Shown one piece after another: positions 34,823 to 46,500 of a DNA stretch of 64,000 nt. The stretch is from NCBI RefSeq assembly GCF_000002235.5, contig NW_022145596.1, positions 26,763,299 to 26,827,298 of the forward strand, given 5' to 3'. Under the pieces are notes generated by a model. That model was not told the origin of the DNA and made no database searches. It saw nothing but the letters and a program-made list of their open reading frames with translations. Source of the DNA: Strongylocentrotus purpuratus (taxonomy: Eukaryota; Echinodermata; Echinoidea; Camarodonta; Strongylocentrotidae). How positions within the stretch are numbered: position 1 is the stretch's first letter; every line of letters begins with the position of its first letter. Both the position numbers and the translations under genes were made by a program.

Positions 34823-34983
34823 CTTTGGAAGTCGCTCCGCCGCCTCTGGTTATACAAATCTTATCACAAAGTCATTGTCATTATTTGTAAGCAAACATTA
34901 AAGTGGGCTTTTTGTTAGTATCAATGCATAAAAATAGAACAAATTGAAGTATACGAACGTCTTTCTTTCATCCTATTATATAG

Positions 34984-34985
34984 GG

Positions 34986-35025
<40 letters not shown>

Positions 35026-35032
35026 CCTATAA
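34984..35032. repeat. (AT)n inside a palindrome
   Basis: TAGGGCCTATATAT...ATATATAGGCCTA makes a near-perfect palindrome around ~17 AT repeats. Confidence 0.9.
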
Positions 35033-35119
35033 GGAAGGTAAATTTCTTTCACATCATTAATCTATATGACATTGTTTTTTAGCAGTATCTTGCTTATTTT
35101 TGCTCTATTCTGTGTCAAA

Positions 35120-35172
35120 TTTTAGTTGACCAGCCCACCTATACTTGTTCCAAACAAGTATTATATGTCTAG
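35120..35172 (+). mobile_element. Helitron 3'-end fragment
   Basis: CAGCCCACCTATACTTGTTC, an ACTTGT/ACAAGT hairpin and a CTAG end followed by T match the 3' ends of the copies ending at 41596 and 42788. Confidence 0.65.
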
Positions 35173-35559
35173 TTTTTTGGGTATCTTCCATTTTTTTAAA
35201 TAATTAATTTCCAATATATTTGTCATGATTGTCGTGTGGATGAAAGAGTCGAGCTAGTTACGTTTAAAAAAAAAAAGATCTTTGGGGCCCATAAAACATA
35301 TTAATTTCCATGATAAATGATGATTATATATTATTTTTGCATGATTTTGAAATTGAATAAGTGTTTTTTGCACGATTGCAATATTCAAACATTAACAAAG
35401 AAAGATGTTATCGTGCAAATGTACGAATTACACGAGACACATTATTAACTTTTTAAACAAATCAATAAAACATATCTATTAATATTTTTATTTATTTGTT
35501 TTAAATTTAAAAAATGATAGACTAGATAGGGAATACACTGACATTAACACGTGAACAAT
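35173..35559. other. No gene seen
   Basis: Very AT-rich, with no recognisable coding or element ends. Confidence 0.4.
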
Positions 35560-35965
35560 ACAAACAAATTGTCTTACTATTTGCAAAATTTAACAAGGGC
35601 AAAATTTCAACGATAGAGAGTAATTATTATCAATTTCAATGTTTCAATATAAAATCTTTTTGGAATGTTAACATATATAAATCCCACCACAAGAGGGCAG
35701 TAAATATCATACTGTGTATGATCGAATCTCTTTGTGCGCGGACTTAGGTTACACTTTTTTTACAGACGTCGGTAGTGGTAAGCCTTCCGATTTTCTCGTG
35801 TAATCATTGGTTTCAAGTAAATAAAGCCTTGTAATGTTATAGAATCTGATTATATGATAAATTACGATTCTTATGACGTATGGAACATGATATATGTTGA
35901 TCTGGATGTTTTGTAACGTGCAAGAAAAGAAAAATATCCGCAAACTTTGGTCACCCCTTCATACC
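35560..35965 (+). mobile_element. Right-end fragment of the element at 38636-39560
   Basis: Matches 39140-39560 (CACAAGAGGGCAGTAAATAT, GGTAGTGGTAAGCCTTCCG, AAGAAAAGAAAAATATCCGC, AACTTTGGTCACCCCTTCAT). Truncated on the left. Confidence 0.7.
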
Positions 35966-36009
35966 GTGTCCGAGCTGGTCCTTGGCCCAAGGCTTGGGCG
36001 TCCTACATG

Positions 36010-36785
36010 TACCGGTACGGTATATAGTCTAGGCCTAGGCCTAGCCGATAAGCCTTTTGCTCGCCAGTCACTGAATTCTTCAACATTAAACAAAAGTTTA
36101 GCTTTTAAAAATCCAATTTATCCAAATATATATATAGGTCTAGATCTAGACCTAGTCTAGATCTATAGGTCTATATTTATATAGACTATAGATCTAGATC
36201 TAGGTCTAGATCTAGTCTAGACTAGATCTAAATTCTAGATATAAAAAAAAGTAAATCTAGACTCTAGACTAGAGTCTAGACCTAATTTTAAAGGAATAAA
36301 AATCCTAAGAGTAGCCTAGATCTAAGAGAAGAGGCATAGATCTAGGTCTAGATCTAGGCTAGATCTAGATCTAACGTTAGACTCTAGATCTAGATCTAGA
36401 TCGATCTAGATCTAAATAGACCTAGAATCTATTCACTTCTGAATGAGAAACGCCTAGATCTAGATCTAGATTTTGCTAGCCTATAAACTAAAACAACAAC
36501 AACAATCTACTCTCTCTACGTCAGTGCGCATTTCATGATTTATCAGTGCATAGCCATAGATCTAGACCCTATATAGTCTAGATCTAGATTCTAGATCTAT
36601 GTGCGCAATATTGTGTACGCACGCGCCTTAACAAGTTACCTCACTTGTACTTGTAACTTAGTTAGATTCTATTTCTAGCCCTAGATCTAGAAATTGTAGA
36701 TCTAGACTCTAGAGGTCTAACAAGTTAGATCTAGAGTCTACTTCGACATTTTCATCTACTAGGTCTAGATCTAGATCTAGACCTT
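36010..36785. repeat. (GATCTA)n-type palindromic hexamer field
   Basis: Dense degenerate repeats of TCTAGA/AGATCT, in which the unit equals its own reverse complement in alternate phase. Outliers continue to ~37040 and at 38480. The runs can fold on themselves at any register. No gene is visible inside. Confidence 0.85.
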
Positions 36786-36786
36786 A

Positions 36787-36902
36787 TGGCCCGAATTCAC
36801 AAAGCAAGGTTTGAGCTCAGACCAAGGTTTGACCTCAAACCTCCTTTTGTTTCGCCAAACCTCCTTTTGTTATTTACAAACCTGGTTTGTGAATTCGGGC
36901 CT
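36787..36902. mobile_element. Short MITE with GGCCCGAATTCACAAA ends
   Basis: The left end GGCCCGAATTCACAAAGC and right end TTTGTGAATTCGGGCC are inverted repeats. Inside are two direct CAAACCTCCTTTTGTT copies. It lies within the GATCTA field and is ~115 bp long. Confidence 0.7.
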
Positions 36903-37440
36903 ATAGGTCTAGACTAGCTCTGGCCGGACGGACAAGAGTAACAAAAAGTTAGATCTACGACTACGAGTCGTGTAGATTCTAGGCTAAAGCAAAGGCCATA
37001 ACATAAGAGAAATAGACCCAAGTCTAGGTCTAGATCTAGTGAGCAAAAATCATGCTTGATAATAGACTACTTATAAGATAAACTTTAGTAGGCCTACTGG
37101 TAATGCGATTGCATTGAGAAAGAAAAGGTGTGGAAAGGATCAGAAACAGTTGATCATGTAGCATGTAAGTATTGGTGTGCACTGCAAGGTTCTGGAGTTA
37201 TCAAAATCATAATAAATTTGACCGAGTCTTGGTAAAGTAACAAGCACTCACATAGAAAGCTATATATGGGACAATACACATGGTGTCGGGGCTAGTACTA
37301 CCTTGATTTCCTTGTCTTTCTATGCTCATTACTCAGCCAGTATACATTTTCTTCCAAAATTGTTTGGCACATGTCATTTATTTGTAATCTTGAACATTCA
37401 GTGTAAGTTTCGTTTGATTCTGTGAGAATTTTTAAAATTT
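36903..37440. other. No gene seen
   Basis: The tail of the GATCTA-rich sequence passes into AT-rich unique sequence. No coding signal. Confidence 0.4.
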
Positions 37441-38441
37441 TTATGCCTTCCGCCACCGGAGGCATCATGTTTTCGGGTTGTCCGTCCGTCCCGTTTGACC
37501 GTTATCACAATATCTCAAGAACCATTTAAGATTTAAACTTAAGACTCGGGAATAGTATTTATCACCATAGGAAGACGATCTGATTACATTTTGGAGTACG
37601 TAGGTCAAAGGTCAAGGGTCACAGAGGTCAACTTATGAAATTCCTTGTATTGAGGTGTTAGCGCGATATCTCAAGAACCATTTGAGATTTAAACTTCAAA
37701 CTTAAGGATAGTATGTATCACCGTAGGAAGACAATCTGATTAGATTTTGGAGCACGTATGTCAAAGGTCAAGGGTCACAGAGGTCAACTTATGAAATTCC
37801 ATACATTGAGATTGTTATCATGATATCTCAAGAACCACTGGAGATTTAAACTTCAAACTTAGTGATAGTGTGTATCACTATAGGAAAACAATCTGATTAG
37901 ATTTTGGAGCACGTAGGTCAAAGGTCAAGGGTCACAGAGGTCAACTTATGAAATTCCATACATTGAGATTGTTATAATATCTCAAGAACCACTGGAGATT
38001 TAAACTTCAAACTTAATGATAGTGTGTATCACCATAGGAAGACAATCTGATTAGATTTTGGAGCATGTAGGTCAAAGGTCAAGGGTCACAGAGGTCAACT
38101 TATGAAATTCCATACATTGAGATTGTTATCGCGATATCTCAAGAACCACTGGAGAATTTTCACTTCAAACTTAATGATAGTATGTATCACCATATTATAA
38201 TATCTCAAGAACCACTGGAGATTTAAACTTCAAACTTAATGATAGTGTGTATCACCATAGGAAGACAATCTGATTAGATTTTGGAGCACGTAGTTCAAAG
38301 GTCAAGGGTCACAGAGGTCAACTTATGAAATTCCATACATGATATCTCAAGAACCACTGGAGATTTAAACTCCAAACTTGTTTAAATTGCTCTGTGGCGG
38401 AGGCATCATTTTCGACTGCACGCAGTCAAAATTCCATCTAG
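37441..38441 (+). mobile_element. Satellite-bearing Helitron-like element, copy C
   Basis: Plus-strand copy: it starts TTATGCCTTCCGCCACCGG, continues with a GTCCGTCCGTCC tract and six or so ~145-bp satellite units carrying AGGTCAAAGGTCAAGGGTCA, and ends at a GACTGCACGCAGTC hairpin plus CCATCTAG|T. Orientation is opposite to copies A and B. Confidence 0.75.
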
Positions 38442-38635
38442 TTTTACCAGTACTGGAGTTTATCTTTAATAGTCTAGGCCTGGATCTAGATATAGAGTAA
38501 AACCGCCAAACTTCAGACATTGCCAGGCTTCGGACAAAAATTACTTCAACAGCTCGAACGCAAAATAGGAGCCTAGCTCAGGCGGGTAACTTGCATGCAT
38601 TTGATACTACTAACCTAGATCTATATCGTTAGTAT
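38442..38635. other. No gene seen
   Basis: Short unique-looking sequence with scattered GATCTA motifs. Confidence 0.4.
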
Positions 38636-39560
38636 GGTGGTGTGACCAAAGTTCGCGCGTGACCAAAGTTCGCGTACTAACACTAAAAGCGCTTGTAACA
38701 GGAGAACGATACGCGATGCCTGTGTGGGACTGAGACAACGAAATCTTTGAGCACCGTCGAAAACTCCAAAGGTCAAAATGCGATATAAAAATGTGAATAA
38801 GCACGCTTTTTCACGCTTTTTATCATAAGAAATTGTGTTTTTTTTATATGAAAATCAGTTTATTAGAGGTATTGGGTCCGAAAAATAATGATAAAATTCC
38901 AATTTCTTACACAAAAAAACGGAACCTGCGCGCCTGCTTCCACCGTATCTGTGTTTGTGAATTACAATGAATCTATGGGTTTCGTAAGAATACAATTTAA
39001 AAGGGGAAAGTGGAGAGACAAAGAGAGAAAAGAGCGAGAACTCATGTATGGCTGACATATAAAAAGGAGACACATGATAAGCTTTTTAAACAAATAAATG
39101 ACATGCAGATAGGGACTATATTGTCATCAACACATAAACATTGAAAAATATTGTCTTTTATTTGAAAAATTTAACAAGGTATTTTTTTCGGGCAAAATTT
39201 CAATGATAGAGAGAATTATTTATCTTTTTCAAAGTTTCAATATAAAGTTCGGCTTCTGATCGAAGCTATGTCCCTTTTTGGAATGTTTAAATATGTAACG
39301 CCCATCACAAGAGGGCAGTAAATATCATGTGCGAACTTAGGTCACACTTTTTGACAGATGCCGGTAGTGGTAAGCCTTCCGATATTTTCGTCTTATCATT
39401 GGTTTGAAGTAAATACAGCCTTGGAATGTCATTTTAATTTGATTATATGATAAATTACTAATCTTAAGACGTATGAAACATGATATATGTTGATGTGGAT
39501 ATTTTGTAATGTGCAAGAAAAGAAAAATATCCGCGAACTTTGGTCACCCCTTCATACACA
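38636..39560. mobile_element. Element with GTGACCAAAGTTCGCG inverted ends
   Basis: The left end has GTGTGACCAAAGTTCGCGCG (with a second GTGACCAAAGTTCGCG). The right end has CGCGAACTTTGGTCACCCC. A truncated sister copy lies at 35560-35965, and the AAACTTTGGTCACCCCTTCA end recurs at 43258. No transposase is seen. It is non-autonomous and of unclear superfamily. Confidence 0.55.
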
Positions 39561-39825
39561 AAGTTAGGGCAGGTTGCCGTCTGCAAAACTCACAAAAAAC
39601 ATTGAATTCAGAGACAGATTTCAGGTATACCGGGAACGCAAGTACCGGTACTATAGATAGTCCGTAGGAAAAACAATTTAGCCTCCGGGTATAGAGTCTA
39701 GGGTTAAATTTGTAAATATTGGGACATTTAATTTTGTCGGTGATTGGGGGCTAGTTTTGTCGGTAATTGTTGGCCTCTACACCCCCATTGAAAAAGGTCT
39801 AGCGACGCCCCTGGGTGTATCTTGG

Positions 39826-40175
39826 TATAATCTACAAGCCTCTAGATTTTGGTGATGCTGCCTCCAGTGTTCCGTCTTTTATAGGGTCAAAGGTCATATT
39901 CTGATAGATTTCTTTGTAGCATTCTAGTTTGTGGTCTAACTGCATCATTCCTTCCTTTACGGATTTCTTTCAAATTTTGTATGGAGGTGTATCTTGGTAT
40001 AATATACACACCTACAATTTTTGGTGATGCTGCCCCCAGTGTTCCGTCTTCTATATAGGGTCAAAAGGTCATATTTTGATGGGTGCATGTCTAGTGTGCG
40101 CTCTGCAGGTCATATTTCATGACGGATTTCCTTCCAATTTTGTATAGAGAATTAGAATTGTATCTTGGTACAATC
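39826..40175 (+). repeat. ~170-180-bp tandem repeat, about two units
   Basis: GTGTATCTTGGTATAAT, TTTTGGTGATGCTGCC, CAGTGTTCCGTCTT and AGGGTCAAAGGTCATATT recur in order. The repeat again carries an AGGTCA-like half-site. Confidence 0.7.
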
Positions 40176-40259
40176 TACACATTTACACATCTATAAATCG
40201 CTGCCACTGCCGGGGGATACATTCGCATTGCGCAGCAATACAGATTGCGATATTTCTAG

Positions 40260-41596
40260 TCAGGTGGGCTGTATAACGTACAGACCACCTTATAATTTCG
40301 TTAGAATTGCCTTTATTTATTTATTTATTATCAGGTGGGCTGTATAACGTACAGACCACCTTATAATTTCGTTAGAATTGCCTTTATTTATTTATTATTA
40401 AATATTTTTCTTATTTCTAACCACTTTTTTGTGAACAAGATAACACAAAAATGGCTCAATCAAATGCCTCGAAATTTGGCACACATATGTATAGGCATGT
40501 GTACAAAGCACAGTAACGTTTTCAACATTGATCTTTACTGATGACGTCATCTAGGCGCCATTTTGTAAAATTTTACGAAAAATCAACTCATGATCATATC
40601 TTCATAACCCAAAGGTATTTCTCATTCATATTTATCATGATCAAGGTCAATATCCGTCCGGTCAATTTCAGGTCAAATAACGCGCGCGTGCGAGTACGTC
40701 CGCGCGTCAATGCGCGCGCAAAATTTTTAAATGCTCAAAATCGTTTCAAAATCATTTTGCATACGTTTTTTTAGGCCATTCTAAGCATTTTATAAAAAAT
40801 CGCGCACACGCACATGCGTGCGCGTTTTTGTGCGTAAAACTATTGCACAACATAGAATTGCCATTTTTTTTCTTTCATAATATTCCACATATTTTTACAA
40901 ACAAATTGATAGCATGTTTATCTCTTTATGACTATTAATAACGGAATGATCGACCGTTTAACATAAATTTCCGTGCGCGCGAGCTCTTGTAATACATAGC
41001 ATATATGGGCAAAAACATGCCCATACAAAATCCATTGTAGCCCTTTAGGATGCAAGGTGACCCCAATTTGTTTTCATATTTTGATAGAGTATGATTCGGA
41101 GATATTTTTTCATGTCTCATTTGACCCTCAATTAACTCATGACGTCATCATAATGGCCTCCGAACTCAACATTCCAATTTGCATATTATGACGTCAGCAT
41201 ATTTATGGAAAATTGATTGTTTCTCTGTAGATATTGATCGATTTTCTTTAAAATTTGTATATGTACTAGCTGAGACAATTCTCTACAAATAAAGTGACTA
41301 CGATCCTTCATTTTGGCATAGTCATCATGGCGTATTTTTTGCGATTAAAGGAGGCATATGTCAATTTTTCACATTTTGCGTGTATTCTCTATGGGACATG
41401 ACTTTTTCTCAAAACTGGATTCTACATTCCCGTCTTTCGCGAGCAATATCTCCGTCGTTTTAGCTTCGTTTACGCTGAACTTTGAGTATGATGTAGCTGA
41501 GACAATTAACTATCTCAAATGTGCCCTTCATTTTGTCTAAAATTTTAGCTGGACCAGCCCACCTATACTTGTACCAAACAAGTATTACAAATCTAG
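40260..41596 (+). mobile_element. Helitron-like element with duplicated 5' terminus
   Basis: It begins TCAGGTGGGCTGTATAACG at 40331 after an A, and ends with an ACTTGTACCAAACAAGT hairpin and CTAG at 41593-41596 followed by T, the classic A|TC...CTRR|T pattern. The first ~71 bp are also present as an extra direct copy immediately before it (40260-40330). The body is non-coding, with CG-rich alternating tracts (40680-40725, 40795-40830). The family matches the minus-strand element at 10576-14140. Confidence 0.75.
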
Positions 41597-42788
41597 TTTA
41601 TTTTTCTTATTTCTAACCACTTTTTTGTGGACAAGATAACATAAAAATGGCTCAATCAAATGACTTCAAATTTGGCACACATATGTATAGGCATATGTAC
41701 AAAGCAGAATAACGTTTTCAACATTGACCTTTACTGATGACGTCATCTAGGCGCCATTTTGTAAAATTTTACGAAAATAAACTCATGATCATATCTTCAT
41801 AACCAAAAGGTATTTCTCATTCATATTTATTATGATCAAGGTCAATATCCATCCGGTCAATGGCAGGTCAAATAACGCGCGCATGCGCGTACGTCCGCGC
41901 GTCAATGCGCGCGTAAAATTTTGAAATGCTCAAAATCGTTTCAAAATCATTTTGCATACGTTTTTTTAGGCCATTCTAAGCATTTTATAAAAAATCGCGC
42001 ACACGCACATGCGTGCGCGTTTTTGTGCGTAAAACTATTGCACAACATAGAATTGCCATTTTTTTTCTTTCATAATATTCCACATATTTTTACAAACAAA
42101 TTGATAGCATGTTTATCTCTTTATGACTATTAATGACGGAATGATCGACCGTTAAACATAAATTTCTGTGCGCGCGAGCTCTTGTAATACATAGCATATA
42201 TGGGCAAAAACATGCCTATGCAAAATCCATTGTAGCTCTTTAGGATGCAAGGTGACCCCAATTTTTTTTCATATTTTGATTGAGTATGAATCGGAGATAT
42301 GATTTCATGTCTCATTTGACCCTCAATTAACTCATGACTTCATCATAATGGCCTCCGAACTCAAAATTTCAATTTGCATATTATGACGTCCGCATATTTT
42401 TGGAAAATTGATTGTATCTTTGTAAAAATTGATCGATTGTCTTCAAAATTTTGATATGTACTAGCTGAGACAATTCTCTACAAATCCAGTCATCACAATT
42501 TTTCATTTTGACAAAGGCATCATGGCGTATTTTTGCGATTAAAGGAGGCATGTCAATTTTTCACATTTTCCGTGTATTCTCTATGGGACATGACTTTTTC
42601 TCAAAACTTGATTCTACATTCCCGTCTTTCGCGAGCAATATCTACGTCGTTTTAGCTTCATTTACGCTGAACTTCGAGTATGTTGTAGCTGAGACAAAAA
42701 GCTATCTCAAATGTACCCTTCATTTTGTCTCAATTTTTTGTTGGATCAGCCCACCTATACTTGTTCCAAACAAGTATTACAAATCTAG
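41597..42788 (+). mobile_element. Second tandem Helitron unit, lacking the 5' terminus
   Basis: It follows the first unit's CTAG directly, repeats its body with a ~1,194-bp offset at high identity and ends in the same hairpin and CTAG (42785-42788) followed by T. It lacks the ~71-bp 5' terminal part. Confidence 0.8.
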
Positions 42789-43362
42789 TTATTATTATTA
42801 TTCATATGTTGTGTCAGGTCAGGTGTTAGTGCGTCTTTGATTAGGAGATCCGAAGCCAGTGAGGTGATATATCTCCTCTTTTTTTGTTGGTTTCAGGCAG
42901 CCTGTTATCTTTCGATAGGTGTGGTGTCAAGCTTTTTCACATGGGCTGATCTGCTCGAAACTGATGACATGCAGAGGGCAACAACTGTAGTTTGTACAGT
43001 TTTGGGGTCAGCGCCATAGTGTGAAGTAAGGTCTCGTTGTTTTTATGACTTTCTTAGTTGCAGCGCGCACGCAGATCTGACATCGAAATATTAGATCACG
43101 ATATCTCTGGAATCCTTTGACAATAAATTTTCTAGTTGAACCAATTTGTATTAACAAAATTTGCTGTCCATTTGGTAATAATTGAAAGAAATATATTTGT
43201 GTAGAATGTGAGAAATCATAGATCAAATATCACATTTGATAATATTTTCAAAATCTCAGCAAACTTTGGTCACCCCTTCATGAATTTGATGATAAAAAAC
43301 AATTAATTTATCTTGGTAATTGGTGTCTGTACTTTTTTAATCGCATTCCTTCTCTGGATTAG
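42789..43362. other. Region upstream of the gene; possible non-coding leader exon
   Basis: An ORF across 42837-43019 contains a plausible acceptor (TTGGTTTCAG, ending ~42897) and a donor-like GAA|GTAAGG (~43024). It could be a 5' untranslated exon of the downstream gene, but nothing confirms it. A transposon-end fragment (AACTTTGGTCACCCCTTCAT) lies at 43263-43282. Confidence 0.25.
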
Positions 43363-43589
43363 AAAAAACAAAGCAGAAAGATGGTACCTCCGTTGTTTCT
43401 GTCACGAAGGAGGCCATCAGACCAGACCAAATCTGACTCCAACTATTACTCTTTCTACAACATCAAAAAAACCAAACTGTCTGCCAGATATCCTTTCTTG
43501 CCAAAGAAACAGATCGAGAGGAAGATTAAGCACCTCTGGGAGAGAGCTTCGGCAGAGAAACGTGCAACCCTTTGTCTCAAATCGTCATG
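43363..43589 (+). CDS. Exon 1 (or first coding exon): HMG-box-like segment
   Basis: Acceptor TTCTCTGGATTAG, in-frame KKQSRK before the ATG at 43381, and donor TCATG|GTATGA. It ends after two bases (TG) of a codon that exon 2 completes to TGC (Cys). Either it is preceded by an upstream exon, or translation starts at 43381. Confidence 0.7.
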
Positions 43590-46500
43590 GTATGATTTTT
43601 TTCATAGAAGAATGGTCTTACAGGTGTTCCTGCAGGAAAACCACATCTGCCAATTTTTCTAGAAATTGGATGTGTCTAGTAAATTAATCATAAGTCATTG
43701 ACTATGGTTCATAATTGACTAGATAATACACGTTTCATGATTTGCCTCTCAGTGAGGGGAATTTCAAAAGATCTAGGGAGGAAACCCTCTCCAAATTTAA
43801 TTTTATCCCAAACAAAATTGAACACTCCAACGTGAATGGGGCTGGGGAGGTAAATTTTGGGCAACAGTGCTGTTTTTCAGGAGGAAAAGGTTCATGATAA
43901 TTCACTAGGTTAATGTTACCTGGACGACTGACAATATAAATAGTAAATTTGAGTTGTTTTAAGATATTGCAATTGTTAATTCACATTTGGCTGTCTTCAT
44001 CTGCAGCACTACTGCTAAATCTTCCTTCAAAGGTTCAATACTCCAAGGACTTTGCAAAAAGAAAGCTCCTCTGGACCAGATCAGCTCTTATGGTGGACAT
44101 CTCAGTGATGGAAGCCCTGCAAGTGTTGCCGGTTCATGCCCGGAGTGTACCCTTTGTTCAAGCATCAAAGATCCACGGTCTCTAACAAGCAGGAAACGGA
44201 CTCTCAGGTATGAGTTTTCTGTTTAAATAATACATTAATTTATCACTTCCCAATGGTCCAACATTCAGATGAAGCACAAGGGCATATCAGGAGGATAAAA
44301 GGTGGAAATGGCTCATAAACACACACATTATCAGTTTTGTTTTAGGTATAACACACATTTTCCTTGTATCCTAGCCTGAGTTATCTCAATTTAGAATTCA
44401 ATGGGTAATGTCTTCAATTCTGACTATGTGAAAGACAGTATGAAGGGAAAGTGCATGTGCATCCATCTGGGTTAGAAATTATTTCATTTTCCAGTGCTCA
44501 CTTGCATTATAGATTGCTTTTTAACATGCAACAACTAAGAAAAATAAATTAAAACATTCTTTTGCTATTAATTTACCGAAGCTCTGCAAAGAAGCATGTC
44601 TCAACTGGAAGGGCAACTTTCAACTTAGATCAGTCATCACCACCATCAAGACCAAACACCAGAAGCTCCATTCGTGAACAGCAGTTTAATGAAGGAAGAG
44701 TTGAAAAGACGAAGAGAGAGAAGAGCAAATTGACTGAGGATGTATCACAAGGTCATATGAAGAAAAGAGAACTGTCTCTTGAAGAGAAAAAGATGTACGA
44801 GTTTGAAGATGATGGTGCCAGATCACATGTCCCTTCCGTGACTAAGGTGCCAGTGAAAGGAGGTAGTATGACACGATTAAGAGCTGGAGTGACAGAACAT
44901 GTGTTTGATCCGGAACAGTACAACCTTGAAAACACTGTGAATTCCGGAATATTCATTGGTGACAATCAGTCTCCCACCATGACACCAGGACATAGACCAC
45001 AAGACTCTACCGAGATGAGATTGAATGGTAAATCTCCACAAAATCTTGGTAATGGGAAAAAAAATTGTGGCAGAAGGAATGCTAAGAGCACCAAGAATCC
45101 TATCATTAGTCTGGGAAAAGACCAAGATGTCAAGGGAAGTTGCAAACCCAATGTTGCAGCAAGAGGAAAGAAAGATGATGTGCCTTCCACAATTGGTGAC
45201 ATTGATGATGATGCGAGGGAGGTACCATGGATAGTGAGTGCCCGCCGAGACAGTTCCTCAGATGAAGTCCAGGACAATTCTGATGATGATGTTGGCAACG
45301 ATGCCTTTTACGAGTACTACCACAAAAGCAGCAATGAAAGTAGTGCCCAAACTTTGCCTTCTTTGTCTCAAGAATCTGAAGATATCTCAGGCAGTCAATA
45401 CGAGAACAAAATCTTGTTCAGCTGGAATGGAGTCTGTTTCATTAAGCAGAGTTCTGGTTTAGGAACACACACACCAACACACAGCCAACTGTCACTTGCT
45501 TCAATGGATGCATCTGAGGTAAGGGATAACATTGGCAATATTAAGTTTGATACACATTTGTTTAAAGAAAACTTGAAAGAAAAAGAAAGTTTAAAGTAAA
45601 ATTATTATTGCTTCAAGTTATTTAAAAGAAAAATTGGACACTTAGATATCTTGACACATCTTCGGTGGATGTGGAATGATCAGCTGCCCAAGTCTTTGAT
45701 GGACAATTTTTGGTTTTCTCAAAAAATCTACCCCTATAGAAGACTACTCCTTGCAACTTAATAAATTTAGGAAATCCATCCTCACACAACTGCTACTTAC
45801 TAAATAAGTCTGAAGTGCGTTCAGCCAATACGTCAACATTCTTTCTGTACTAAACAGTATGGATTTTTTTTTTCTGAGCATGATCTGATATATTTGGTAG
45901 ATGTAAAACAACTAGAAAATTGAATTTTTAATGGTTTATTAAAAACCAATAACCTGTTTTCATATCTTACAACTACACTGGACAGTGACTATCCCCTCCC
46001 CCATCCCTGGCGGTGGTGCACAAACAAATAAATTAATTTAATTTAATTTCTTACCTTTTTTGCAAATTATTTTACTACACATAGTCTAAGCAATCATCAT
46101 AAAATGTGAAATAATTGGCTCTCAAAAATACTATATATTATATAATTTGCCTCTGTGACTCGTAGTATGTGAAATGATCAGCATCCTAATTGTCAGAACC
46201 ATAGTCGGTTATATTTTTGATACATTTCATAAAATTGATATTGTACACTTATCTCACGCCTTACAAAACAAAGAATTGTTTTACTTTCTTGTCAAGATTT
46301 GAAACAGTTTCATGACTTATTAAGTGAGGAGTAAATTTGGGAGGGGTGAGAGATCCTTCCTATGCTATGGGTAGTAGTCTTGGCTGCACTTGTGGGACAG
46401 TCATCATTCCCATGCTTCAAATTGTGAAAATTATATGCCTAATGTGCCGATTGCTTAAAACTAGTTTTTGTTCTTCTTTGTCCTTCACAGGTTATGTCAA

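Larger units (their letters stand above)
22093..34848. mobile_element. hAT-like element with 8-bp target duplication, expanded to 12.8 kb by nested insertions
   Basis: The left end CAGAGGCGGCGGACC and the complement of the right end (CAGAGGCGGCGGAGCGAC) match over the first 13 bases. Both are flanked by the exact 8-bp repeat GTTATACA (22085-22092 and 34849-34856), the target size typical of hAT elements. A sister copy at 53640-55047 ends with the same right terminus. Its body diverges from this copy at 24080, which marks the start of secondary insertions. The interval now contains a gtgcccc minisatellite, a MITE, LINE ORF1 and ORF2 and a truncated LINE. I see no hAT transposase, so the original element was probably non-autonomous. 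Confidence 0.7.

Noticed and set aside
40935-42840. Paired open frames of ~60-110 residues at equal positions in the two Helitron units
   Set aside because: They are similar because the DNA is duplicated; lengths vary between copies and no domain is present.
42837-43019. Coding exon with FQAACYLSIGVVSSFFTW
   Set aside because: Only 60 codons, no domain and no phase link to the first supported exon; at most a leader exon.
44753-45298. Minus-strand frames opposite exon 3
   Set aside because: Shadows of the plus-strand coding exon, which has better splice and phase support.
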